This document shows, piece by piece, positions 1-5,494 of a stretch of DNA of 5,494 bases. Both the position numbers and the translations under genes were made by a program. The notes below the pieces were generated by a model. The model had not been told where the DNA came from. It saw only the letters and a list, made by a program, of their open reading frames with translations, and did no database searches. Source of the stretch: Deltaproteobacteria bacterium (GTDB lineage Bacteria > Desulfobacterota > Desulfobacteria > Desulfobacterales > ETH-SRB1); the NCBI GenBank assembly GCA_030627475.1, contig DAOURZ010000112.1, positions 1 to 5,494 on the forward strand, in the 5' to 3' direction. Every line of letters starts with the position of its first letter. Within the stretch, counting starts at the first letter, position 1.

Positions 1-558
1 AAAAATAATGATAACATAAAAAATCCATTCTGCTTTAAAAAAAATACGAATTGTCAAAAACAAAAATAACATCAGATTGATCAGGCAAAAAACCGTTGCA
101 AGTTCTGTTTGAGAAAAAAAATTAACACCAAAAATTTTGCTGATTATATTTTCGGGTTGAGATAAATTATCTTCAGTCAGATCATGTATATATTCTATAT
201 TATATTTTAAATCTGCATCCCGCGGTATCAATTGTCTGGCTCTCTCATAATTAAGCAGAGCATTGCCCTTTTGTCCCAAACGAAAGTAGCAGTTACCTAT
301 ATTATAAAATAGTTCTCCTCGGGATTCAGACTGGAAAATTAAATTTGCCGGAAAAAGTTGAACCGAAAAAAAATTAAATTGATGGTTTTTTAAAATAGAT
401 TCATATAGCTGGACAGCCTTTTCAAATTCACCATTAAAGTAAAATTGGTTTGCTTTAAAAAAAATATCTTCAGATCCGCCATCCACATCTACATTCCAGG
501 CGCAGGCAGTATTCACTGATAGAAAAAATAACAATGATATTGTAATGCAAAATCTCAT
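1..558 (-). CDS. batE: BatE-like TPR membrane protein, C-terminus cut by window edge
   Basis: An open frame of 186 codons starts at the ATG at 558-556 and runs off the left edge without a stop. Residues 1-20 look like a signal peptide ending in ACA before W21. It is not a good lipobox, because N16 sits where L/V/I is expected. Two TPR-like helical pairs follow, at about 30-57 (FFKANQFYFNGEFEKAVQLY) and 80-112 (LFYNIGNCYFRLGQKGNALL), separated by a 22-residue aromatic-rich insert. A membrane helix lies at about 153-171 and a second begins near 178. TPRs followed by two membrane helices are what BatE proteins show, and some carry an SH3 domain further on, which would be outside the window. The start overlaps the batD stop as ATGA, with AGAGG just upstream, so translation is probably coupled to batD. 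The family assignment rests on both architecture and position after batD. Bat proteins are envelope proteins linked to aerotolerance or stress in Bacteroides and Leptospira; their biochemical role is unclear. Confidence 0.85.
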   Translation of the reverse strand, partial: MRFCITISLLFFLSVNTACAWNVDVDGGSEDIFFKANQFYFNGEFEKAVQLYESILKNHQFNFFSVQLFPANLIFQSESRGELFYNIGNCYFRLGQKGNALLNYERARQLIPRDADLKYNIEYIHDLTEDNLSQPENIISKIFGVNFFSQTELATVFCLINLMLFLFLTIRIFFKAEWIFYVIIIF

Positions 559-2321
559 TTAACCTCTTGCTCCACAGATTTCAAAATTTCTGTTAATTTG
601 TCCTGTATCTGCGCCAGGCTGTTTGATTTTTCACCGGTAAAGATTACGGATTCGAGTTGCGCAATGCTATTTTGCAACATTGAGGCCGTTTCAGGAGACG
701 CTCCCTGGTTAATCAAAAGATTATAAACTTCATTGGGCGTTAACAGACCGCCTTTTAACAAAAATCTGATATTCAGATAATCAAGAACCGCTGCATGAAT
801 TTCTTCCGGCGATAGATCTTGATTTCGAACTTTTTTCAGAAATTTTTTACCGGCATTTCCGGACCTGATATTCAATCTGTTTTTATTATTATTTTTAAAT
901 AATTTTCGACCGGTCAGCAGCGCAAAATAAATAAAAGGGGGGGCCAGCATGAGCAAAATAAATATTCGATTAAAAAATTCCTGCTGCCTTAAGCCTTTAA
1001 GCGGATCAATCGAAGTATGCACAGGAAAAATATCTTTTCCTATTTGCCTGATTTCCTGTTGATTATTTTTTGCTTTAACCTGGCCACCATGGTTATCCCC
1101 GTAAATTGAAATCAAGTTACTGCTTATAGCTTCAGCATCGGCGACCGTATTTGATTTTAAACTGAATTGTTTGGTTTTAAGTTCCCGATAACGTCCTTTT
1201 TCAGGGTCAAAAAACGCCAGTATCATTGATGGGATTATATATTTTCCGCACTTTTCAGGCACAATCGCCCATTTCATAATTTTTTCACCGAAAATTGCAG
1301 ATTTGCTCTTGTTAATATTTAACCGGGGTTTGTCATGATATATTTTAAGATCTTTTATATCGGCAAGTTTCAGATCCGGTATTTGTCTCACGTTTCCCCG
1401 GCCTTGAACGGTTATGGTTAATGTAGCGGATTCACTATCCTTAACCTCAACAGGATCAAGCGTTGCATTTATATCAAACAGACCAACCAGACCGCTGAAA
1501 TTATCAGGTCGGTTCCGCATCGGAAGATTTTTAACATCAAGTTGAATTTCATTGGATGAAAGGTAAACCGGTTTGCCACTCCTTATATTAAAAAAAGGAT
1601 CATCAAAAAAATTGTTACGCCTGTTTTTTTTATAAGTGGTCATTCGCATACCAGCAGCAGTAATGCTGTATGTGCCCGCTTTTTTTGGTATTAATATATA
1701 TTTAAGTTCAACAACTTCATATCTTTTTGCATTGATTATTTTGCTGTACTTTTGCGGTTCTGCCAGAGATTCAAAAGCAAGACCTTCGACCTCTGGCATT
1801 TCAAGGGAGATATCGGAAACCTGCTCTCTCATAAAAAGCCTTAAGGTATAAAGAGCATTCTGATTGAGATACAAGTTATTTTTTGAAATCCCGGCTTCCA
1901 GAAACAGTGGTCTGCTTGCAATCCCGGTTTGATTGTTTCTTGCTTTGGAAACTGTCAGTTTAACGTTGTTGCCGGAATAGACCTTGTTCTTTATTCTGAC
2001 CTGAGCCGGACCCACAACAAATTCGCCAGGCTTTAACGGGGTAAGATAAAATGTATATTCAACCTCTGAATTCATGCTACCATTTACAAATTCAACCCTG
2101 CTTGCAGTGCCGCCCTTAACCACATTAAAAGACGACAGCCCTTTAATCTCAGGGAAATTGCTTTTGCGCTTTCCCGTGACCGTTACTTTCATCACAATAG
2201 TGTCAGTTAATACAACTGATGACTGGTCAAGTGTCAGATCAACGGAGATATCCGCAGATGCAGTAGCTGAAAATGCCCAAAAAAATATGCACAATATGTA
2301 AAATATCTTTTTAAAACTCAT
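555..2321 (-). CDS. batD: BatD family envelope protein (aerotolerance operon)
   Basis: 588 residues, complete. I start at the ATG at 2321-2319 (MSFKK...). The frame can be extended five codons to a TTG at 2336, but this only adds MPGNY before a perfect signal peptide, so the ATG is preferred; its Shine-Dalgarno sequence is weak. Residues 1-23 form a hydrophobic signal peptide ending ATASA before DISVDL. Up to about residue 440 the protein is beta-rich with immunoglobulin-like modules typical of BatD (openings such as LTLDQSSVVLTDTIVMKVTV and, later, DINATLDPVEVKDSESATLT). One membrane helix lies at about 453-471 (IFILLMLAPPFIYFALL), and a helical C-terminal tail of about 113 residues should be cytoplasmic. 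Length and topology fit the BatD family. The large domain is probably periplasmic and may interact with BatA/BatB von Willebrand proteins; that is inference from the operon. batE follows with a 4-bp overlap, but the gene upstream is an antitoxin, not batB or batC. No frameshift is seen. Confidence 0.93.
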   Translation of the reverse strand: MSFKKIFYILCIFFWAFSATASADISVDLTLDQSSVVLTDTIVMKVTVTGKRKSNFPEIKGLSSFNVVKGGTASRVEFVNGSMNSEVEYTFYLTPLKPGEFVVGPAQVRIKNKVYSGNNVKLTVSKARNNQTGIASRPLFLEAGISKNNLYLNQNALYTLRLFMREQVSDISLEMPEVEGLAFESLAEPQKYSKIINAKRYEVVELKYILIPKKAGTYSITAAGMRMTTYKKNRRNNFFDDPFFNIRSGKPVYLSSNEIQLDVKNLPMRNRPDNFSGLVGLFDINATLDPVEVKDSESATLTITVQGRGNVRQIPDLKLADIKDLKIYHDKPRLNINKSKSAIFGEKIMKWAIVPEKCGKYIIPSMILAFFDPEKGRYRELKTKQFSLKSNTVADAEAISSNLISIYGDNHGGQVKAKNNQQEIRQIGKDIFPVHTSIDPLKGLRQQEFFNRIFILLMLAPPFIYFALLTGRKLFKNNNKNRLNIRSGNAGKKFLKKVRNQDLSPEEIHAAVLDYLNIRFLLKGGLLTPNEVYNLLINQGASPETASMLQNSIAQLESVIFTGEKSNSLAQIQDKLTEILKSVEQEVK

Positions 2322-2414
2322 ATAGTTACCAGGCAATAATCAATAACCTATTAATTCCCTTAAAATGTGCATCTCGTGAAATCAGTGTTAATGCATGCTG
2401 TTCGCACAAAAATA
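2322..2414. other. 93-bp gap between antitoxin stop and batD start
   Basis: This gap contains no GC-rich hairpin followed by a T run on the minus strand, so I see no terminator after the antitoxin gene. I also see no strong -35/-10 pair for batD. Transcripts from the toxin-antitoxin promoter could therefore read into batDE. The only sequence curiosities are a GCATGC palindrome and repeated TGCAT words near 2375-2400. No remnant of batB or batC can be recognised. Confidence 0.5.
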
Positions 2415-2756
2415 TCAAGCCGCTTTCAGTATGAAATCAACATGCACTGCTTCAAAGGGGAATTCGATTTGACCTTTATCGGTTTTTTGCAATATTCCAA
2501 CATCCAAAAGCATATGTACATCACGATGTACCGCTTTTACGTCTCTACTCAAACGCCGCGCTGCTGCACGCATTGACATTGGCCCTGCGTTTGTCATAAC
2601 TTTAAGCAGCTCCCATCGATTGCCCGAGAGAACCTTAAAAAGGAGCATAGGCGACTCGAAGCTGATGAATGTTCCTTGAGGTCTGCCTTCTAAAGCTCCA
2701 AGTAAGCGTTTGTTGATTTTCTTACGGGAAGAAATCCCTAATATTACTGCAGGCAT
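2415..2756 (-). CDS. tumA: Winged-helix antitoxin/transcriptional regulator, TumA type
   Basis: 113 residues, starting at the ATG at 2756-2754, which has a strong GGAGG Shine-Dalgarno 8 bases upstream, inside the toxin's last codons. The C-terminal two thirds is a winged helix-turn-helix: helix 1 about 43-56 (LSGNRWELLKVMTNAG), then MSMRAAARRLSRD (60-72), a recognition helix about 71-86 (RDVKAVHRDVHMLLDVG) and a wing around 88-100 (LQKTDKGQIEFPF). This matches the predicted regulators of the COG4190/HVO_A0114 type that accompany TumE toxins. The N-terminal 40 residues (with FESPMLLFKVLS leading into the domain) are less conserved in my reading and may touch the toxin. The gene overlaps the toxin gene by 13 bp in a toxin-first order, so the two should be co-translated. 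By analogy with other modules it neutralises the toxin and binds the operator upstream; the half-site array at 3039-3101 is the obvious target. The family call is strong; the direct antitoxin activity is inferred. Confidence 0.87.
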   Translation of the reverse strand: MPAVILGISSRKKINKRLLGALEGRPQGTFISFESPMLLFKVLSGNRWELLKVMTNAGPMSMRAAARRLSRDVKAVHRDVHMLLDVGILQKTDKGQIEFPFEAVHVDFILKAA

Positions 2757-3040
2757 GTTAAAATCCTCCAGTTGTCCACATCGTTCCAGAAATTTTCAAG
2801 CAATGCTTTCGGTATAGTAAAAATGTATGAAATTTCATCCTCACCTATATGCTTGTGGTCACCCTTGCCTGCTTCATTGTCATAACGTAGCACACAATTT
2901 CCATTCACAATAAGGGCAAGCCGATACCTGAAACCGTGGTGACTGTTTGAAAGAGGCGAGGAGAGTAACCACACCATCATTTCAACAAAAGCATTTTTGG
3001 AGAGGATGTAGCGCTCATTGAGCATTAATTTTGCATTCAT
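2744..3040 (-). CDS. tumE: Toxin of the TumE/DUF6516 family
   Basis: 98 residues from the ATG at 3040-3038 (MNAKLMLNERYIL...). A TTG at 3076 would extend it by 12 residues, but that codon lies in the -35 box of the promoter, and family members begin with a similar M-x-A-x-L stretch, so the ATG is chosen. The family signature is clear: GFRYRLALIVNGNCVLRYDN followed by GKGDHKHIG, placing RYDN at 52-55 and GKGDHKH at 58-64. It is followed by an aromatic segment (LLENFWNDVDNW, 80-91). The charged RYDN...KGDHxH block is the best candidate for an active or binding site, though the target of this family is not established to my knowledge. The length is normal for the family and nothing appears broken. 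No Shine-Dalgarno precedes the ATG (see the promoter entry). The stop lies inside the antitoxin gene. The pair is a compact two-gene stability or stress module of the kind found on plasmids, transposons and genomic islands. Confidence 0.92.
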   Translation of the reverse strand: MNAKLMLNERYILSKNAFVEMMVWLLSSPLSNSHHGFRYRLALIVNGNCVLRYDNEAGKGDHKHIGEDEISYIFTIPKALLENFWNDVDNWRILTCLQ

Positions 3041-3101
3041 GTTGGATATAATAACAACACGGATAAGTGTTGTCAAGAGTCACAACACATACCCGTGTTG
3101 G
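3039..3101. promoter_or_regulatory. Phased operator array with alternating inverted half-sites
   Basis: Five half-sites alternate in direction: aTGTTGG (3039-3045), ACAACAC (3054-3060), GTGTTGT (3067-3073), ACAACAC (3082-3088) and GTGTTGG (3095-3101). Start-to-start distances are 15, 13, 15 and 13 bp, so the pattern repeats every 28 bp. Two complete palindromes result, each with a 6-base spacer (GGATAA and ATACCC). The first lies between the -35 and -10 boxes and the second just upstream of the -35. The most likely ligand is the winged-helix antitoxin, alone or with toxin; this is inferred from position. Confidence 0.7.
3048..3076 (-). promoter_or_regulatory. Sigma70-type promoter of the toxin-antitoxin operon
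   Basis: Read on the minus strand, a perfect -35 box TTGACA (3076-3071) is followed after exactly 17 bases by TATTAT (3053-3048), which matches five of six positions of the -10 consensus. Transcription would begin 6-8 bases further on, at about 3042-3040. That coincides with the toxin ATG at 3040, so the mRNA may have little or no leader. The spacer between the boxes is filled by the palindrome ACAACAC-N6-GTGTTGT, so a bound regulator would block polymerase. Confidence 0.8.
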
Positions 3102-3165
3102 ATAGATATGCTGGAGACTAATGTTTTCGTGTTTTTGCAACCTCGCTGAATCTTGCACCGAAAGA

Positions 3166-3192
3166 ATTTCTCCAACAAATTGTTGGAGAAAT
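3166..3192. repeat. Perfect 12-bp inverted repeat
   Basis: ATTTCTCCAACA (3166-3177) and TGTTGGAGAAAT (3181-3192) are exact reverse complements around the spacer AAT. No U-rich tail follows on either strand, so it is not a typical terminator. Its inner core CCAACA/TGTTGG equals the core of the outer half-sites at 3040-3045 and 3096-3101, so it may be a distal binding site for the same regulator with a different spacing. Confidence 0.8.
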
Positions 3193-3270
3193 GGTCTCAA
3201 CCCGTTCCACGTGAATTTTTTGCCATTATCTTTTCTCCAAAGATTAAATCCGGACAACAAAAGATAAGTA

Positions 3271-3311
3271 TTGAATTACATTTGGCTTAAAGTTGGCGCA
3301 ATGTCATTCAA
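3271..3311. repeat. Imperfect palindrome, possibly near the IS left end
   Basis: TTGAATTACATT (3271-3282) pairs with AATGTCATTCAA (3300-3311) at 11 of 12 positions around a 17-base loop. The loop region carries a direct repeat of TTGGC (3282-3286 and 3293-3297). The stretch GTTGGCGCAATG (3292-3303) is the only relatively GC-rich word in otherwise T-rich DNA upstream of the transposase, so it is a candidate for the terminal repeat or transposase-binding region. The matching right end lies outside the window, so this cannot be confirmed. Confidence 0.4.
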
Positions 3312-3370
3312 TTTTATTTTTTTTCTCATTATTTTTTTGGAATCATTATCTAAAATTTTTGCTTAACTTT

Positions 3371-3397
3371 TTTACTTTGTCATGAGAACCTAATAAT
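3371..3397 (+). promoter_or_regulatory. Weak candidate promoter of the transposase gene
   Basis: AATAAT at 3392-3397 matches five of six -10 positions. A poor -35 (TTTACT, 3371-3376) sits only 15 bases upstream. The start of transcription would fall near 3404. If so, the native mRNA would lack the left arm of the stem at 3375-3383. Weak promoters are usual for transposase genes. The call is tentative because the region is so AT-rich that such boxes occur by chance. Confidence 0.3.
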
Positions 3398-3430
3398 ACG
3401 CTATTGTTCCTATGTGAAAAAATGACAAAG
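3375..3430 (+). promoter_or_regulatory. 9-bp stem able to hide the transposase ribosome-binding site
   Basis: CTTTGTCAT (3375-3383) is the exact reverse complement of ATGACAAAG (3422-3430), with a 38-base loop. The right arm contains all but the last base of the AAAGG Shine-Dalgarno (3427-3431), which lies 8 bases before the ATG at 3440. In an RNA that begins upstream of 3375 the stem would cover the site. An RNA begun near 3404 would leave it open. IS10 and IS50 use this arrangement to silence the transposase on read-through transcripts. Confidence 0.55.
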
Positions 3431-3439
3431 GTTTAAGAA

Positions 3440-5494
3440 ATGGCAAATATTATATCAAAGATAGATTCTGTTAAGATGCAGGAAATAATTACTTATACAG
3501 AATATTTTCCAAATTTATCACGCAGAAATCTTGCAAATACTATCTGTGAGAATCTTGAATGGAAAACACCTGCCGGATCTCTGAAAGTGAATTCTTGCCT
3601 AAGTTTACTGAGCAATCTGGAAAAACAGGGTAAAGTTAAGCTAAGGCCACTTGAGAAACGGGTGCATACACCCAAGCCGCTTAAGAAGGAGAAAGATCTT
3701 TTTGACATCACGAACAAGTCAGACATTAAGGGGAGTGTTCAAGATTATCAAGTCTCGCTTAAGCAAGTTGTTGAAGACAATCTGCACGTAGAATGGAATG
3801 ATCTAATACAACGTTACCACTACTTGGGTTATAAAAAGTTATTTGGCTCAAGTATTAAATATTTCATATATCTAAATGGAGTATCAGATCCGGTTGGATG
3901 TATTTCCTTTACCTGTAGCACTACTTACCGGCAGAAAGATCGAGATAAATGGATCGGATGGTCAAATGAACAACGAGTTCAAAGTTTAAATTGGGTACTT
4001 AATAATAACCGCATGCTGATTTTTCCCTGGATAAGAATTCAGAACCTGGGTTCAAAATGTTTGTCGATAGCGCTTTCAAATGTTGCTGGTGATTGGGAAG
4101 TAAAATTTAACTTTAAGCCACTATTAGTAGAAACCTATGTGGATCCAAGTCGATTTACAGGAGCAATGTATAAGGCTACAAATTTCATCCTGATCGGACA
4201 GTCTTCAGGAAACTATCGGCTCAATAGCATTTCTTTACCGAAGGAAAAACAAGTTAAAAAAGATATCTATATTTTTCCTTTGGATCCAAATTATAAGCAA
4301 CTTCTCTGCGGTAAATTTAAACCAAAAACTTTACATAAAAAGCGTCCTGTTAGCCATCTTGATAATTGTTTAAAAAAATTTCAAAGTAACCGTGAAGAGC
4401 TTGATCTATGGGAAAAGATTCAATACGAGATCGCACTAATCTGTAAGCGAATTGACACTGAAGAACTGAAGCAATCAAGACGAGTAAACGCTCTGACCAT
4501 GATTCTTGCAATTTATAGGATAGTTTTTGCAAACAACTTTCGTTCATATGATTCAGTGCTCTGCGATCTTATTGATAATGCAAATACACACGGCATCAAA
4601 CTTTCCTTTAGACAAAGACTCTTGCCTACAACATTTTGTGAAGCGAGAAAGAGGTTCAAGGCAGACACGTTTAAAGAGATCAACACAAGAGCCCTCGGCA
4701 TTTACGAGCAACACATCGACAAACGCGAAGATTACCTTTGGAAAGGTAGAAGGGTTTTTGCCGTAGATGGCAGCAAGATTAACCTTCCTCGAGAAACTAT
4801 GAATGAAGATAAAGGCAAGTACAGGCTTCCTTGCAAACATGCATTCTACCCTCAAGGTCTTCTTAGTTGTATTTATAGGTTGAAAGCCAAAGTTACCTAC
4901 GATGTTACTTTTTCAAATACTATGGACGAACAGAGCGAAACGATCACACATCTAAAAGTACTAAAGCCAGGTGATGTGGTGATTTATGATCGTGGCTACA
5001 TAAGCTATGCGTTGTTATATTGGCATAACCGACTCAATATTGATGCTGTTTTTCGACTTAAAAAACAGAGTTTCAAACAAATCAATGAGTTCATTAAAAG
5101 AAGTAGAGCTGATAATACGACAGAAATTGGGCCATCCAAAAAAACTTTCTCCAACATCAAGAAAAAGCATCCTGAAATTGAAAAATTGGAGCTCTACCCA
5201 CTTAGAATGATGAAGTACCGGATCGGCAGTAAAACCTATTACATTGGATCAACGATTATCGACAAAAACATTACTATCTCAGATTATTCCGAGGCTTACC
5301 ACGCTCGTTGGGGGCATGAAGAACTTTATAAGACACTAAAAACACACCTTGACGGAATTGAATTTCACGGAAAACGTGAAGAATTCATCAAGCAAGAGCT
5401 ATTTGCTGCACTTGGTATTTTAACTTTAAACAGAATTATAGCAAATTATGCCGAGGAAATATTAGATGATAACGAGACTTTCAGCAGCTCATTT
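3440..5494 (+). CDS. DruA-like (DUF4338) / IS4-type DDE transposase fusion, C-terminus cut by window edge
   Basis: One uninterrupted frame of 685 codons from the ATG at 3440 (AAAGG 8 bases upstream, in-frame TAA at 3434) to the window edge. Residues 21-70 form a small helical, HTH-like module (LSRRNLANTICENLEW, then CLSLLSNLEKQG). Residues about 115-281 carry the DUF4338 hallmarks: RYHYLGY (125-131), WIGWSNEQR (171-179), NNNR (188-191), PWIRIQNL (196-203), ETYVDPSRFTG (231-241), YKATN (244-248) and a closing IYIFPLD. After a basic linker (about 290-320) comes an IS4-like transposase: LPTTFCEARKRF (395-406), first catalytic D443 in AVDGSKINLP, second D517 in IYDRGY, and E627 within the signature Y620-x2-R623-x3-E627-x6-K634. 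All catalytic residues are present, so the enzyme is probably active. IS4 proteins continue several dozen residues past the glutamate, so only a short tail is missing. DUF4338 is the domain of DruA in Druantia phage defence; here its role is more likely DNA binding or transposition, which is inference. Confidence 0.92.
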   Translation, partial: MANIISKIDSVKMQEIITYTEYFPNLSRRNLANTICENLEWKTPAGSLKVNSCLSLLSNLEKQGKVKLRPLEKRVHTPKPLKKEKDLFDITNKSDIKGSVQDYQVSLKQVVEDNLHVEWNDLIQRYHYLGYKKLFGSSIKYFIYLNGVSDPVGCISFTCSTTYRQKDRDKWIGWSNEQRVQSLNWVLNNNRMLIFPWIRIQNLGSKCLSIALSNVAGDWEVKFNFKPLLVETYVDPSRFTGAMYKATNFILIGQSSGNYRLNSISLPKEKQVKKDIYIFPLDPNYKQLLCGKFKPKTLHKKRPVSHLDNCLKKFQSNREELDLWEKIQYEIALICKRIDTEELKQSRRVNALTMILAIYRIVFANNFRSYDSVLCDLIDNANTHGIKLSFRQRLLPTTFCEARKRFKADTFKEINTRALGIYEQHIDKREDYLWKGRRVFAVDGSKINLPRETMNEDKGKYRLPCKHAFYPQGLLSCIYRLKAKVTYDVTFSNTMDEQSETITHLKVLKPGDVVIYDRGYISYALLYWHNRLNIDAVFRLKKQSFKQINEFIKRSRADNTTEIGPSKKTFSNIKKKHPEIEKLELYPLRMMKYRIGSKTYYIGSTIIDKNITISDYSEAYHARWGHEELYKTLKTHLDGIEFHGKREEFIKQELFAALGILTLNRIIANYAEEILDDNETFSSSF

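Larger units (their letters stand above)
3102..3439. other. 338-bp divergent intergenic region, no convincing gene
   Basis: This region separates the minus-strand toxin-antitoxin operon from the plus-strand transposase. It contains a perfect inverted repeat (3166-3192), an imperfect palindrome (3271-3311), T-rich tracts (about 3309-3340 and 3350-3377), a weak promoter and a stem around the transposase ribosome-binding site. Short open frames exist on both strands (minus frame 3260-3015, plus frame 3121-3263), but they look like no known family, and the minus one runs through the operators and into the toxin gene. They are not called as genes. Confidence 0.6.
3287..5494 (+). mobile_element. 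Left part of an IS4-like insertion sequence carrying a DruA-like domain
   Basis: The element is defined by the transposase starting at 3440. The left boundary given is a guess placed inside the palindrome at 3271-3311, and the true end could lie anywhere between about 3102 and 3420. The right end is beyond the window. No target-site duplication can therefore be checked. Whether the toxin-antitoxin operon is a passenger of a larger element or part of the host site is unknown. Confidence 0.5.

Noticed and set aside
1636..2301. Two plus-strand frames (1636-1851 and 2074-2301) opposite batD
   Set aside because: They are antisense to a complete, well-supported gene and encode no recognisable protein.
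2322..2336. TTG start that would extend BatD by five residues
   Set aside because: The ATG at 2321 places the signal peptide at the N-terminus in the normal way; the extension adds nothing recognisable.
2367..2576. Plus-strand frame of 69 residues opposite the antitoxin
   Set aside because: Antisense to the winged-helix gene; no domain.
3166..3192. Inverted repeat as an intrinsic terminator
   Set aside because: AT-rich stem and no U run after it on either strand.
3197..3226. Nine-codon minus-strand frame (MAKNSRGTG) with GGAG 8 bases upstream
   Set aside because: The ribosome site is good, but the frame stops after nine residues and no transcript is evident; it could be the remnant of a broken gene start, which I cannot show.
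3015..3260. Minus-strand frame of 81 residues upstream of and overlapping the toxin gene
   Set aside because: It runs through the promoter and operators and into the toxin in another frame, has no recognisable domain, and its cysteine/tyrosine-rich end looks like translated operator DNA.
3121..3263. Plus-strand frame beginning MFSCFCNLAESC
   Set aside because: No Shine-Dalgarno sequence, no family resemblance, and it spans the inverted repeat at 3166-3192.
3493..5210. Several short frames on both strands (3493-3726, 4350-4547, 4513-4701, 4553-4855 minus; 4527-4766, 5007-5210 plus)
   Set aside because: All lie within the 685-codon transposase frame, which has continuous motif support.
3440..5494. 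A complete Druantia defence system
   Set aside because: Only the DruA-like domain is present, fused to a transposase; no DruE-type helicase or other Druantia genes are in the window.

Overview
The window (5,494 bp, AT-rich throughout) looks like a low-GC Gram-negative chromosome. A Bat (aerotolerance-type) operon tail next to a TumE/TumA toxin-antitoxin pair and an IS4-type transposase would suit a desulfobacterial or other Desulfobacterota genome. That placement is an inference from gene content and base composition, not proof.

Layout. (1) Positions 1-2321, minus strand: the distal part of a bat operon. batD (588 aa, complete) is followed by batE (TPR protein, first 186 codons only, running off the left edge). 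The two are joined by a 4-bp ATGA stop/start overlap. The usual upstream partners (MoxR ATPase, DUF58 protein, BatA/B/C) are not upstream of batD here. (2) Positions 2415-3040, minus strand: a complete toxin-antitoxin operon with the toxin first (TumE/DUF6516 family), overlapping by 13 bp a winged-helix antitoxin (TumA type). Its promoter has near-consensus -35 and -10 boxes. It lies inside a regular array of alternating ACAACAC/GTGTTGt half-sites, which looks like a multi-site operator for autoregulation. The predicted transcript start falls at the toxin ATG, so the mRNA may be leaderless. (3) Positions 3102-3439: no convincing gene. The stretch holds a perfect 12-bp inverted repeat, a second imperfect palindrome that may lie near an insertion-sequence end, T-rich DNA, a weak promoter, and a 9-bp stem that would hide the ribosome-binding site of the next gene. 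(4) Positions 3440-5494, plus strand: one open frame of 685 codons without a stop, cut by the window edge. It fuses a DUF4338 (DruA-like) N-terminal half to an IS4-type DDE transposase half with D443, D517 and E627 and a complete YREK signature.

How it fits together. The bat genes are probably host core functions in the envelope. The toxin-antitoxin pair and the transposase are divergently arranged accessory DNA, apparently placed directly upstream of batD. The most interesting items are the DruA-like/IS4 fusion, its potential fold-back control of translation, and the phased operator array of the toxin-antitoxin promoter. I see no tRNA, rRNA, CRISPR array or convincing intrinsic terminator.
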